This document shows, piece after piece, positions 55,368 to 64,000 of a stretch of DNA of 64,000 bases. The stretch is from contig JAWPHD010004358.1 of the NCBI GenBank assembly GCA_037043455.1, positions 1-64,000 on the forward strand, written 5' to 3'. Made by a program: the position numbers and the translations under genes. The stretch comes from Cyrtodaria siliqua. Lineage: Eukaryota > Mollusca > Bivalvia > Adapedonta > Hiatellidae. Each line of letters starts with the position of its first letter. The first letter of the stretch is position 1. The notes under the pieces are model-generated. The model ran no database searches and was not told the origin of the DNA. It saw only the letters and a program-made list of their open reading frames with translations.

Positions 55368-55665
55368 ATCAACTAATGCCTCAGCTACTCTCTCAGTTTC
55401 AATTCAGGGCAATGCTACTGCCTCCGGATACCTATTTGCCTAGTCTACCATGGTTAAAATGTACCTTTTTTTCCTATCCGACACTGGAAAAATTGGTCCA
55501 ACTATGTCTACGGCTACCCGTTTAAATGGTGTATCTATCAGTGGCATCTGACCTAAATGTACTTTGGTCACTTGACCTTTTGGTACTGTCCTTTGGCATA
55601 CATCGCAGGACCTACAATACCTAGTTACATCTCCACTAACGCCTGGCCAAAAACTGCCAATACTC
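55368..55665 (-). pseudogene. broken N-terminal and first catalytic part of integrase
   Basis: The stretch between the two long frames still encodes integrase: the second half of the HHCC zinc domain (CRSCDVC, about 55589-55620) and the region with the first catalytic Asp (AVDIVGP). Three lesions interrupt it: a one-base frame change in a T run (about 55647-55654) and in-frame stops at 55440-55442 (TAG) and 55404-55406 (TGA). The copy could therefore not make a continuous integrase-RT polyprotein. Confidence 0.85.
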
Positions 55666-57850
55666 TATCTGACGTGTTCTTTACGCCATAATGACTTCCC
55701 ATAATCGACTCATGAGCTACCTTAAGCACTGTCGTTCTATACTGGGTAGGTACCACTAATTGGTGAAACTGTCTACTACCACTATCTTCAAATTCTCTGT
55801 ACACTAACCTATTCTTATGTACAAACTTACAACTACCGGACCCTTTACACTTCTTCACTACACCATCCTTGGCCTTCACCTTACAAGGACCTAATGACTC
55901 GTCTTGAGTTTGTGCTGCTATAAACTCCGCTTTAGATATGTCACCTACGGCTGCAGGAACCTTTAATTTTCTATAAGCCTGAGCTTGCTTCTGAACCTGC
56001 GCTCTAGTCTCTACGGCATTACTTATGCTACTTCTAAAATCGGACATTACCGGAAGTGCTGAACCATCTATGTTCCCTATCGTTAAATCATACATCGGGT
56101 CATCCATACATAGTGCCTCTGTAGTCCCTTTAAAGAAAGGTGTATCTACATCTATTCTCGCTATTGGCACGTGCTCTACCGACTTATTTAACAACATACA
56201 CGGTGACTGTTTACCTACCAACTGGTCATCCGTAACTAAACTACGCCTAACTACCACACCTGTACAACCTGTATCCCTCATTACAATTACGTCCGTGCCA
56301 TTCACTCTACCATCTGCCGTTGGAAGATTTGCATACGGAAAGAGACATGTTCCGATCTTCGCCATAACACCATCCGCTTTAACACAACAGCTACTACTCT
56401 CGGTTTTAATAACCGGACTATTACTACCTGTGCCTGTACCTCTACCTCGGTTTTGACCACCTCTACCTCTAACGAAATTCCATGGGTTGTTAAAACCTTG
56501 GTTCGGACTACCTACATTGTTGTCCACTCTACTATTGTCACTAAAATTGTCTACGACAGCGGACACTTTCACCGCTTTCCTACACTCATGTGAAGCATGA
56601 TTCCCATTACAGTGACGACAACGAATAAAAGGTCTACCTATGTTACCACTATTGCTACCTCCTCTAGCACCCATCGAACTACCTCCACCTCTATAGTTTC
56701 CACTCTGGCCTTTCTGTTTATTACTATGATCGTCCCCTTGCCTATCTCTAAAAGTTCTGTCTTTCGGCACTACATTATGAGCTCCACCTCTAGCCTCGAC
56801 AAACTGATTTGCTTGTGTTGCCATTTCATCTACACTAGTTAGTTTTCTTTCTTTCAGAAATAAGAACAGATCTCTATTACAAACATTGAATAGCTGGTCC
56901 CGCAACAAGAAATCTATGAGGCCCTGATAAGTCTGCGCTACCTTCCCTAACTCTAACCACCTATCTAAGTAATTTCTAGACCTACTAATAAACTGAATAA
57001 ATGACTCGCCTTTCTCAGGCAGACACGCTCTAAACCGCTTTCTAAAACCTTCTTCAGTTAACTCAAATCTCTTTAAAAGAGCATCCTTTAACTTGTCATA
57101 GTCAAGAGCATCTACACTAGGTAATCTAGAAAATACATCTAAGGCCTTGCCTCTCAATAACGCACTTAAATGAACTGCCCACTTATCTTTGGTCCATTCC
57201 TGTAACTCAGCATTACGCTCGAACCGTAACAAGTAACTGTCCATGTTATCTTTGTCAGCATCAAAGTATGGTAACTTCGAACCTTTTAACTTCCCAGAAT
57301 AACTATCTTTCCCTACAGTTCCACTGTCCTTACTATGTGTCTTAGCTGCTTCCAACTCTAAAGCTAACTTATGATCAAACTCTTTTTGCTCCCTTTCCAT
57401 TATCATCTTAGCCTTAGCTAGTCTACCATCTGTTTCGAACCTCTCATGTTCTAACTCTTGCTTCTCCCTTACTATTCTACTTTCATCATCTCGCTTCTCT
57501 TTAGCTAACCTGCCTTCTAATTCTAGCTTCTCTTTATCAGCATCTAGCTTCTCTTTAGCTAACCTACTTTCGAATTCTAGCTTCTCTTTATCAGCATCTA
57601 GCTTCTCTTTAGCTAATCTCCTTTCGAATTCTAGCTTCTCTTTGGCTAGTCTACTTTCTAATTCTACCTTCTCTTTAACTAGTCTACTTTCTCCATCTCT
57701 TTCCTGCTTTGCTAATTCTCTTTCCTTAAGTTTAAATTCCCTTTCCCTAGCCTGTTCGTCTTTACCAAAGGTTCTAAGCTCCTCTCCAGCATACCCTAAC
57801 TCCTTACCCATTTCCGTAAGATCCTTTATGGACGTCATGGTTATAGACAT
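55625..57850 (-). CDS. gag: retrotransposon gag-protease, with start of integrase zinc domain
   Basis: 741 residues. Residues 30-170 form a long charged coiled coil with imperfect tandem units (EKLEFESRLAKEKLDADK repeated). Residues 195-355 have the helical capsid pattern (MDSYLLRFERNAELQEW, KGESFIQFISRSRNYLDRW). An RGG-rich stretch is at 386-400. The zinc knuckle at 411-423 (CRHCNGNHASHEC) is CX2CX3HX4C, one residue shorter than the usual CX2CX4HX4C. The aspartic protease active site is D526 in VMRDTGCTG. The C-terminus (700-730) enters the integrase HHCC domain (H713, H720) and then runs out of frame at the lesion at about 55650. The product would build the particle and cleave the polyprotein. 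The start at 57850 (MSITMTSIKD) is the first Met of the open frame. Confidence 0.92.
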   Translation of the reverse strand: MSITMTSIKDLTEMGKELGYAGEELRTFGKDEQAREREFKLKERELAKQERDGESRLVKEKVELESRLAKEKLEFERRLAKEKLDADKEKLEFESRLAKEKLDADKEKLELEGRLAKEKRDDESRIVREKQELEHERFETDGRLAKAKMIMEREQKEFDHKLALELEAAKTHSKDSGTVGKDSYSGKLKGSKLPYFDADKDNMDSYLLRFERNAELQEWTKDKWAVHLSALLRGKALDVFSRLPSVDALDYDKLKDALLKRFELTEEGFRKRFRACLPEKGESFIQFISRSRNYLDRWLELGKVAQTYQGLIDFLLRDQLFNVCNRDLFLFLKERKLTSVDEMATQANQFVEARGGAHNVVPKDRTFRDRQGDDHSNKQKGQSGNYRGGGSSMGARGGSNSGNIGRPFIRCRHCNGNHASHECRKAVKVSAVVDNFSDNSRVDNNVGSPNQGFNNPWNFVRGRGGQNRGRGTGTGSNSPVIKTESSSCCVKADGVMAKIGTCLFPYANLPTADGRVNGTDVIVMRDTGCTGVVVRRSLVTDDQLVGKQSPCMLLNKSVEHVPIARIDVDTPFFKGTTEALCMDDPMYDLTIGNIDGSALPVMSDFRSSISNAVETRAQVQKQAQAYRKLKVPAAVGDISKAEFIAAQTQDESLGPCKVKAKDGVVKKCKGSGSCKFVHKNRLVYREFEDSGSRQFHQLVVPTQYRTTVLKVAHESIMGSHYGVKNTSDRVLAVFGQALVEM

Positions 57851-58500
57851 TGTGGATTACACACTACAATAATTACAATACACACGTCACTAATAATTCT
57901 ACTCAACTAACTATTAATGGTAAGTCACTGTGTCCTCAGTAAATACCTGGGCATCATCATAGGACAAGTTACATACACATTTGTACTAGCGCTAACTACT
58001 AACGGTTATGTATAGATAGTATCTAGCTTCCACAAAACATATACACTACATAAAATATCTTAATTTGATATTGGACATAAACCTTAAACAATCATCGAAA
58101 TGTGTATAACATGTACATGTATATTTACTTCTCCCATCAATATAAGTATACTCGAGTGTCACAACATGAGTAGAACGTCTTGTTCGCCAACCTAATTGGA
58201 TACTATGTGTATATCAAGGGAGGTAAAAACAAACACCCAAATTATTGAGCAAAAGTGCCTCAGACCCACTCGTGTAGACCACTGCGACCTCGCGCCAAGG
58301 AAAGAACGGACAAAACAACCGTTTGGACTCACCCTACCCTTGTCGTGTCTTGACTTGTCTTCCAAGCTGTGGCCGTGATCGTCGACAGTCGCCTTGATGG
58401 ATCAGAGGGTGGTACACAATTCTAAAATAATAAGTAGAGATTTAGTATATCATAATAAAGATCACTTATTGATTCTTTCCCTCCGTAGTCGCCCAAAATC
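57851..58500 (-). other. 5' leader between primer-binding site and gag
   Basis: About 650 bases of non-coding leader. The plus-strand frame at 58196-58378 is not supported. Any packaging signal would lie here but cannot be identified by eye. Confidence 0.6.
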
Positions 58501-58520
58501 CCACTACTCTGAAAACCAGT
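58501..58520 (-). other. tRNA primer-binding site
   Basis: Two bases after the 5' LTR, the minus strand reads TGGTTTTCAGAGTAGTGG, complementary to a tRNA 3' end CCACTACTCTGAAAACCA. TGG opposite CCA is the hallmark of LTR-element primer sites. The tRNA is not named because I cannot match the acceptor stem from memory. Confidence 0.8.
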
Positions 58521-60125
58521 TGTCACAGGATGACCTTAGTGGTTGGGCTAACTCAGGAAAGAATCAATGACGGTGAATGCATATACATAAGTTTAATGCA
58601 ACTTTTAAAATATGTTTAATATATATACAATTATCTAAAAAAACAAGCGAATACACAAATGAACTATGAAAAGAATGTATTTATGAACGTTTAAGACGTT
58701 CTTAGTATTGTTATAAATACTGAATGTCTAAGACACTAAAGTGTTGTTAAAGCTATAACAATGTTGATCTAGCGCGATAACTGTGATGCGCGAGAGCTCA
58801 TGAAGATGATGATGCGCGAATTCAATGGATGATTGTCATCAAATGCCTTCTGTAAGGGTTAATGACGCGATGCAATGATAGTTAACCTCCACTGAGATTG
58901 TGAGTGATATTCCTCCAGTGAGGACTGGTAACGGGCCCACCTTGTGTCCCGGGAGTTGTCGTTAGTAAAACCTGGCCATGCTGCGCAGGTACGGGGACCG
59001 TCTCCACCGCTCGTAAACGTTAATCGTGGAAGCTTAGCTCCACTCCTGGATATCCAAACCTAGATGGCTTACTCCAACCCTGGATGGCTTATATCCTGGA
59101 TGGCTTAGGCTGTAATTATACATACGTTTTAGATGTCGGTTGACAAACATAACAATCTTGCATAATTATCATTACCCAAACAAATCATTATTCAATCAAT
59201 ATATGTAAGCTGTACTAATGATGAGTAGCAATGTATACATATTCTACAACGCCATGTATACGCTATGTACGTCGCTATTATTCAATGCCCCTAATATATG
59301 TAATATAAACATGATCAAATTACTCATATATTACACTCACTGAGTTATGCATGCACGCATGTCAACTAATGACCACATTATACAACGCTATGCATACGCG
59401 TCGAACATTTATTCTTGTCACTCCTCTCATTGTTAACTAATGTTAACAATCGTGTATTACAATCACTGAGTTATACGCCAACGTTAACTAATGCACCTAT
59501 TATCCACTGTTATCAAATTAATATTGTTTTACAATTAATGATCATTTACAATAATTACATCTAATAAAGTAACTTCAAAATCATATGCTAGTCTAAAGTT
59601 ATGTTTGAGAAACATCAATGCTAACCGGATGTCGTAACCGCAAAACAAGATCGCGCCGCCCACTGAATACAAATGTACGATAAAAGTTTAATAAAACTAC
59701 TAACCACATGTTGCCTATGAATTTCGCCGTCCAATCTCTGTTCCAACAAAGTACTATCGATCATCCCGGCGAGAGCTAGAAGACAATGGGTTTTATAGCA
59801 AACATTACGCCCAAATCATTATTTCCCCCGTTCAGTCCGTGACAAACGTGGCTAAATCTGCAGTATTGAATCTACACGAGAGGCCCCTTATACATTTTGC
59901 CGTTTAAGGAAGATATATCTATACGTTTACATGCATTAGCACAAAACTAAACTTATGACACGGCCTCTCTGGCGGCCACTTAAAATGTGCACGCTTTTAC
60001 GTGTTACATGAATAGATCATGAATATTGTGAAATTGTTTCAACTCGAACAATAGCTTTGGGTGTAACCGATAACTTACAAGAGCTATGTACGACCAGTAC
60101 GCTCTACCCGTGACATTTTGTGACA
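58521..60125 (-). repeat. 5' LTR of the retrotransposon
   Basis: 1,605 bp, TGTCACAGGATGACCTTAGT to ...CATTTTGTGACA. Nearly identical to the LTR at 51238-52824. The right-hand flank is the target duplication ATTGT. Confidence 0.93.
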
Positions 60126-60130
60126 ATTGT

Positions 60131-61164
60131 TTTGAGTCACTTACATAATATTATATGAATGATAGCTAGTATATTGGACCTGATCTATCGATAAATAACA
60201 AAATAAAAAGTAAGACAAAACTTCACATTCCATCACCCCGTCCCTTGCCCATCCCCAACCCCACCACCCTGGATTCAACTCGACACATTGTTAATTTTAG
60301 TTTGTAAAACGTTTCGTTGCTAATATTAACGACTGGACTAGTTTAATGTTCATTAGTTTATAAGAAATGTATGATGATAAAAAAAGAGTTCATACAATGT
60401 TAGACCGAACTGTCCGTATTGAGGAGGTGCGTTAATAGTTACACGTCGTTAAAGCTACAGACGCTTACTTCAACATATCCTAGCTCATGAATATGAAGAA
60501 GTCAGGTGTAAAACAGTAACAGTTCGACGAACGTCCGAAACATCACCCGTTCCAGTTCCGAACTCCAAACGGCAGGACGTGTTGCGGCCATCTAGACCAA
60601 GGTGACCCCGCAAAACATACGGCTGTGGACCAGCTGTACCCAAGTTGGGGAATTATCTACTGCGCTTTACATATGTTTTTAACAAACTCTATTTTTAAAA
60701 TGGTCTTAAATATTGACGATAAACTTCTACTGGAAATTCATCAATGTTGGACTGGCGAGATACCGCTTGTCACTGCAAGCTCCCGCATGCGACAAGTGAG
60801 ACCTACGACGGTTGCAATGACTCATCACTTGGATTCGCAATTCTTCAGGCAACAAAACTGGCCAAAACTCTCTAGTCTGCACTATAATCTTCTACAATCA
60901 AGATATAAATGTTCGCATCAATTCTACTGCTGCAGCTCTACTGGAAACTACTTTGGACGAGAGAGTAATAACATCGATAACCTTCTTTCAAATGCTCACA
61001 AAAAGCCGCTGCGCCACATGGCGAGGATAAACAACCTCTCTAGCTTACCTTACATGACTTCATTTACTTTATAACCATCGAGCAGTGCACATCTTACCTG
61101 AGGCTTAAGGCTTAAGCGGTATCCTACTTTAAAGACGCAAAGAAACTGTTTGATGATCCCAAAC
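60131..61164. other. unassigned region with a 149-codon frame
   Basis: The plus-strand frame at 60625-61074 (MDQLYPSWGI...) shows no known domain, and all three plus frames are largely open over 60830-61000, so the frame is weak evidence of a gene. A fragment at about 61095-61165 on the minus strand (GGGATCATCAAAC, TTTAAAGTAGGATACCGCTT) resembles the middle of the family A repeat. Confidence 0.35.
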
Positions 61165-61672
61165 TAGCACAATTGATATCGCTAATTAATTTGTTGATAT
61201 CGATAATATAATTAGCATAAGAATAAATATGAACTTCTCCCTTTTTCATAAAAAATAATTGGCCCTGCTTCAAAAGGGTACCAGTCTCGCGATTAATTCA
61301 AAATTGCGAGGCAATCGTGAAAACTCTGCCAATCCCGTCATTCTTCAGGATCCCGCCTCGTGTGTATATCGAAACTTCGGTATGTTCAAAATCTTGACAT
61401 TTTCTTCGAGTAAAGCAACGGCACAGAATAGTAAAAATAGTGTACTGTTGCTAAGCTGTTGCTAAATACACAATATGGCCGTTAGCCACACGAGTTGATG
61501 TATGATATGCGTTGCATGCTTGTTATTTACAATAGAGATGAAGGTTTTATCACTGCTTAAATTGTTGATATCGCTAATTAATGTTTGATATCAGTAAATT
61601 AATGTTTGCTATCGATAGTTGAATTATCGATATCGGTAATTGATTAAGCGATATCGCTAACTGATGATCAAA
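61165..61672. mobile_element. putative inverted-repeat element rich in GATATCG motifs
   Basis: The left end (TTGATATCGCTAATTAAT, TTGATATCGATAAT) and right end (ATCGATATCGGTAATTGATT, AGCGATATCGCTAAC) carry several ATATCG/CGATAT units in opposing orientation around a 350-base unrelated centre. The exact termini cannot be set. Confidence 0.4.
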
Positions 61673-62114
61673 TGTGAAAACGGCTTCCCATAGTTTTAAG
61701 GTCGAGACAAAATGGACATGATAGTGCGGATTCGTCCCGATGTAAATTCTTAGCGTCCATAATAGAACAGCTTTTTTTAAAAGTTATTCATTTAATAAAA
61801 ACGTTTCTAAATGGAAGGTCTTTATCTTTACTGCTGATGGAAACACCAAACATAAACAGAGCTGTCTGGTTTAAATTTCCTGAAGAGATTGATTAAACTA
61901 ATAAAGATAATTATATCATTTTTATAACAAAATTATACAAGGAAGTGCTAGTATTTCAAATGATGACAGACGACTTAATTTAACGTTATTCAGTGCTTTG
62001 ATTCGGTTCATTGGCCTACATTGAGGAAATTAAATGATACGGAATTGATCGACTAACGAAAAGACAGTTAAAGTGAAAAACTCATCTATTAACCTATGTA
62101 AGATAGAAGTGGAT
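61673..62114. other. intergenic, no supported gene
   Basis: AT-rich, nothing recognised. Confidence 0.5.
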
Positions 62115-62151
62115 AATAAAAAGCTAAGAAAAAACATCTTAGCTTTTTATT
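62115..62151. repeat. perfect 15-bp hairpin
   Basis: AATAAAAAGCTAAGA (62115-62129), loop AAAAACA, TCTTAGCTTTTTATT (62137-62151). No gene ends beside it, so calling it a terminator is not justified. Confidence 0.7.
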
Positions 62152-62189
62152 AAAGCGAGGAATGTAATTAAAACGAATGCTGTTTAACC

Positions 62190-62465
62190 GCTCATCCACA
62201 CAGTGTAGATTATGTTGAGCTGCCCCAGAGATTAGGGTCTGACACATTAGAATCCAGGAACCTCTTCTATTCTTATTAAAAAATATATTTCTGTTGTTCT
62301 GTTAGATACGTGTGTATCGTTAAACTCCGATACACGGGACCGACTCTTTGACGTCCCCATCGGACGAACGAGGTTAGCAGAAATCGTATTGCCCAAGAAC
62401 ACACCGACACAACTCAGTAGCCTAGTTAGACTTGATGCCGGGGCCCCTAGAAGTCCATCAGGATG
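62190..62465. repeat. probable dispersed repeat
   Basis: ACACGGGACCGACTCTTTGA, CGTCCCCATCGGACGAACGA, GTATTGCCCAAGAACACACC resembles SINE or LINE-associated sequences common in mollusc genomes (from memory). No second copy is in this window and no boundary is visible. Confidence 0.35.
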
Positions 62466-63222
62466 TGATATGAATTTCGGTTCATGTTGTTTAAAGCTTT
62501 ACTCTTTGTTATGAAAACAACAACTAATGAATAAAACGAAGCTAAAAATGCTCATATGACAGGACTTGATGCATGTTGACAGATGACAGGATGGCAAACA
62601 TGTATCAAAGAGTGCTTGATCAGCACCATGACAAGAATAAATGGTACGCGACGGTGATGAGAGTAAAAGCAAAGTGTCAGGCAGGAAGTGTATTACAATG
62701 TCGATAATGATTGATGTATTAAGCACTACTTCTAGCAGGGTTAATGGCAAAACAAATGCTTTTTCTTATACAATAATCACATTTTGGTCATAGAGATATA
62801 TCACTGCTTGGATAGAACACCGGTAATTATACCGATAGAACACTTGGATAGAACACCGGTCTCATTTAATATATTAAAGTAGTGTTCACAACTTGTTAAC
62901 GTTATCGTGATAAGCAAAATACGGCTTGCAAATAAGACAAGACAGTACACATGCACTAATATATATATGTTTTTTATGTGCATTACAGTGTTGACAAGAA
63001 AAACTTGATGCAAAGCATCAATTCGGCGCCAAAATTTTGAAGAATTAAAACATACGTTATTAAATAACAGTACACGTGTTTATCAGTTATTTTAACTATC
63101 TTATCATCAGTACTAAACCTTGGTATATTTAGTGGTCATGGACATAATATTAACAAACGTTGCTATGTTGACTTGGTTAAATGTATTTTGAATTAACTAG
63201 GTCATTCAGACAATTTTCCAAA
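62466..63222. other. intergenic, with one short direct repeat
   Basis: CTTGGATAGAACACCGGT occurs at 62807-62824 and 62844-62861. The minus-strand frames at 62499-62750 and 62801-63013 lack recognisable motifs. Confidence 0.45.
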
Positions 63223-64000
63223 CGGCCCGGCCAGACATCACGCTGTCCACTATGACCTGCCCAGGCTGTGTAAGAGCAGCCCGGCCAGACATCACGGCCG
63301 TCCACTATGACCTGCCCAGGCTGTGTAAGAGCAGCCCGGCCAGACATCACGGCCGTCCACTATGACCTGCCCAGGCTGTGTAAGAGCAGTCCGGCCAGAC
63401 ATCACGGCCGTCCACTTTGACCTGCCCAGGCTGTGTAAGAGCAGCCCGGCCAGACATCACGGCCGTCCACTATGACCTGCCCAGGCTGTGTAAGAGCAGT
63501 CCGGCCAGACATCACGGCTGTCCACTATGACCTGCCCAGGCTGTGTAAGAACAGCCCGGCCAGACATCATGGCTGTCCACTATGACCTGCCCAGGCTGTG
63601 TAAGAGCAGTCTGGCCAGACATCACGGCCGTCCACTATGACCTGCCCAGGCTGTGTAAGAGCAGTCCCGCCAGACATCACTGTGTGTAAGAGCAGTCCGG
63701 CCAGACATCATGGCTGTCCACTATGACCAGCCCAGGCTGTGTAAGAGCAGTCCCGCCAGACATCACTGTGTAAGAGCAGCCCGGCCAGACATCATGGCTG
63801 TCCACTATGACCTTCCCAGGCTGTGTAAGAGCAGTCCCGCCAGACATCACTGTGTAAGAGCAGCCCGGCCAGACATCATGGCTGTCCACTATGACCTGCC
63901 CAGGCTGTGTAAGAGCAGCTCGGCCAGACATCACGGCCGTCCACTATGACCTGCCCAGGCTGTGTAAGATCAGTCCCGTCAGACATCACTGTGTAAGAGC
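63223..64000. repeat. GC-rich 55-bp tandem array, runs off the window
   Basis: The unit is GGCCAGACATCACGGCCGTC, CACTATGACCTGCCCAGGCT, GTGTAAGAGCAGCCC. The period is 55 from 63285 to about 63660. Then short units lacking the middle (GCCAGACATCACTGTGTAAG AGCAG) alternate with long ones. Open frames on both strands come from the period. Markedly richer in G+C than the surroundings. Confidence 0.95.

Larger units (their letters stand above)
51233..60130 (-). mobile_element. Ty3/gypsy-related LTR retrotransposon with integrase upstream of RT (Gmr1-type order)
   Basis: An 8,888-bp element (51238-60125) flanked by the duplication ATTGT at 51233-51237 and 60126-60130. LTRs of 1,587 and 1,605 bp both start TGTCAC and end GTGACA. 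On the minus strand the order is 5' LTR, primer-binding site, gag with zinc knuckle, protease, integrase, reverse transcriptase, RNase H, polypurine tract, 3' LTR. No envelope frame is present. Gag-protease (55625-57850) and integrase-RT-RNase H (53163-55367) are separated by a short broken stretch. Integrase before RT with gypsy-like RT is the arrangement described for the Gmr1 group. This copy is inactive but young. Confidence 0.93.

Noticed and set aside
53860..57872. Plus-strand frames antisense to gag and pol
   Set aside because: They lie opposite well-supported domains and show no motifs of their own.
60625..61074. 149-residue protein gene
   Set aside because: No recognisable domain, and all plus frames are nearly open over the same stretch; kept only as an unassigned region.
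62115..62151. Transcription terminator
   Set aside because: A perfect hairpin, but the genome is eukaryotic and no gene ends nearby.
63223..64000. CRISPR-like or coding repeat at the right edge
   Set aside because: Contiguous tandem satellite; frames on both strands follow the period.

Overview
This 64 kb AT-rich window looks like repeat-dominated intergenic or intronic DNA from an animal nuclear genome, most likely a bivalve mollusc. The evidence is a V-/Meta-type SINE body of the kind common in bivalves (46575-46840), LINE tails ending in ATTC repeats, and invertebrate-type reverse transcriptase (RT) fragments. I see no bacterial gene organisation and no complete host gene. The only host-coding candidate is a terminal exon at 731-841 (36 codons plus stop), followed by a 3' UTR with a poly(A) signal at 1283.

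Layout. 0-8 kb: a short inverted-repeat element, the candidate exon, a second inverted-repeat element and several copies of a structured dispersed repeat (families A and B below). 8-10 kb: a 5'-truncated I-type LINE with target-site duplication, itself interrupted by a family B repeat. 11-24 kb: satellite country, with a 23-bp minisatellite (12.86-14.0 kb), three blocks of a 27-bp minisatellite (16.1-23.2 kb) and a 104-bp satellite (18.7-19.1 kb), interrupted by tails of an RT-bearing retroelement. 24-30 kb: nested elements. An older RT element is split by an internally deleted but both-ended LINE (13-bp perfect target duplication), which is split in turn by another RT-element tail. 30-35.5 kb: microsatellites, a TTAA-flanked inverted-repeat element, and RT and tRNA-SINE fragments. 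35.7-45.6 kb: a tandem duplication of about 5 kb. Each unit holds an RT remnant, a solo LTR carrying the same SINE insertion, and a tRNA-like head. 45.6-51 kb: SINEs, another RT-element copy and family B repeats.

51,238-60,125 is the best-preserved object: an 8.9 kb LTR retrotransposon on the minus strand with 1.6 kb LTRs, a 5-bp target duplication (ATTGT), primer-binding site, polypurine tract, and gag/protease and pol reading frames. Integrase lies upstream of reverse transcriptase/RNase H. This is the order of Ty1/copia, but the RT and RNase H are of Ty3/gypsy type, the arrangement known for the Gmr1 group. The copy is inactive, with one frame change and two stop codons, all in integrase, but its LTRs are still nearly identical. 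The solo LTRs in the 5 kb duplication are older relatives. After 60 kb there is little I can identify apart from an inverted-repeat element rich in GATATC and a GC-rich 55-bp tandem array running off the right edge.

The most unusual signal is the dispersed A/B repeat. Its copies share two or three successive stem-loops whose stems have changed by paired substitutions, so RNA structure appears to have been selected. I could not assign it to a known class.
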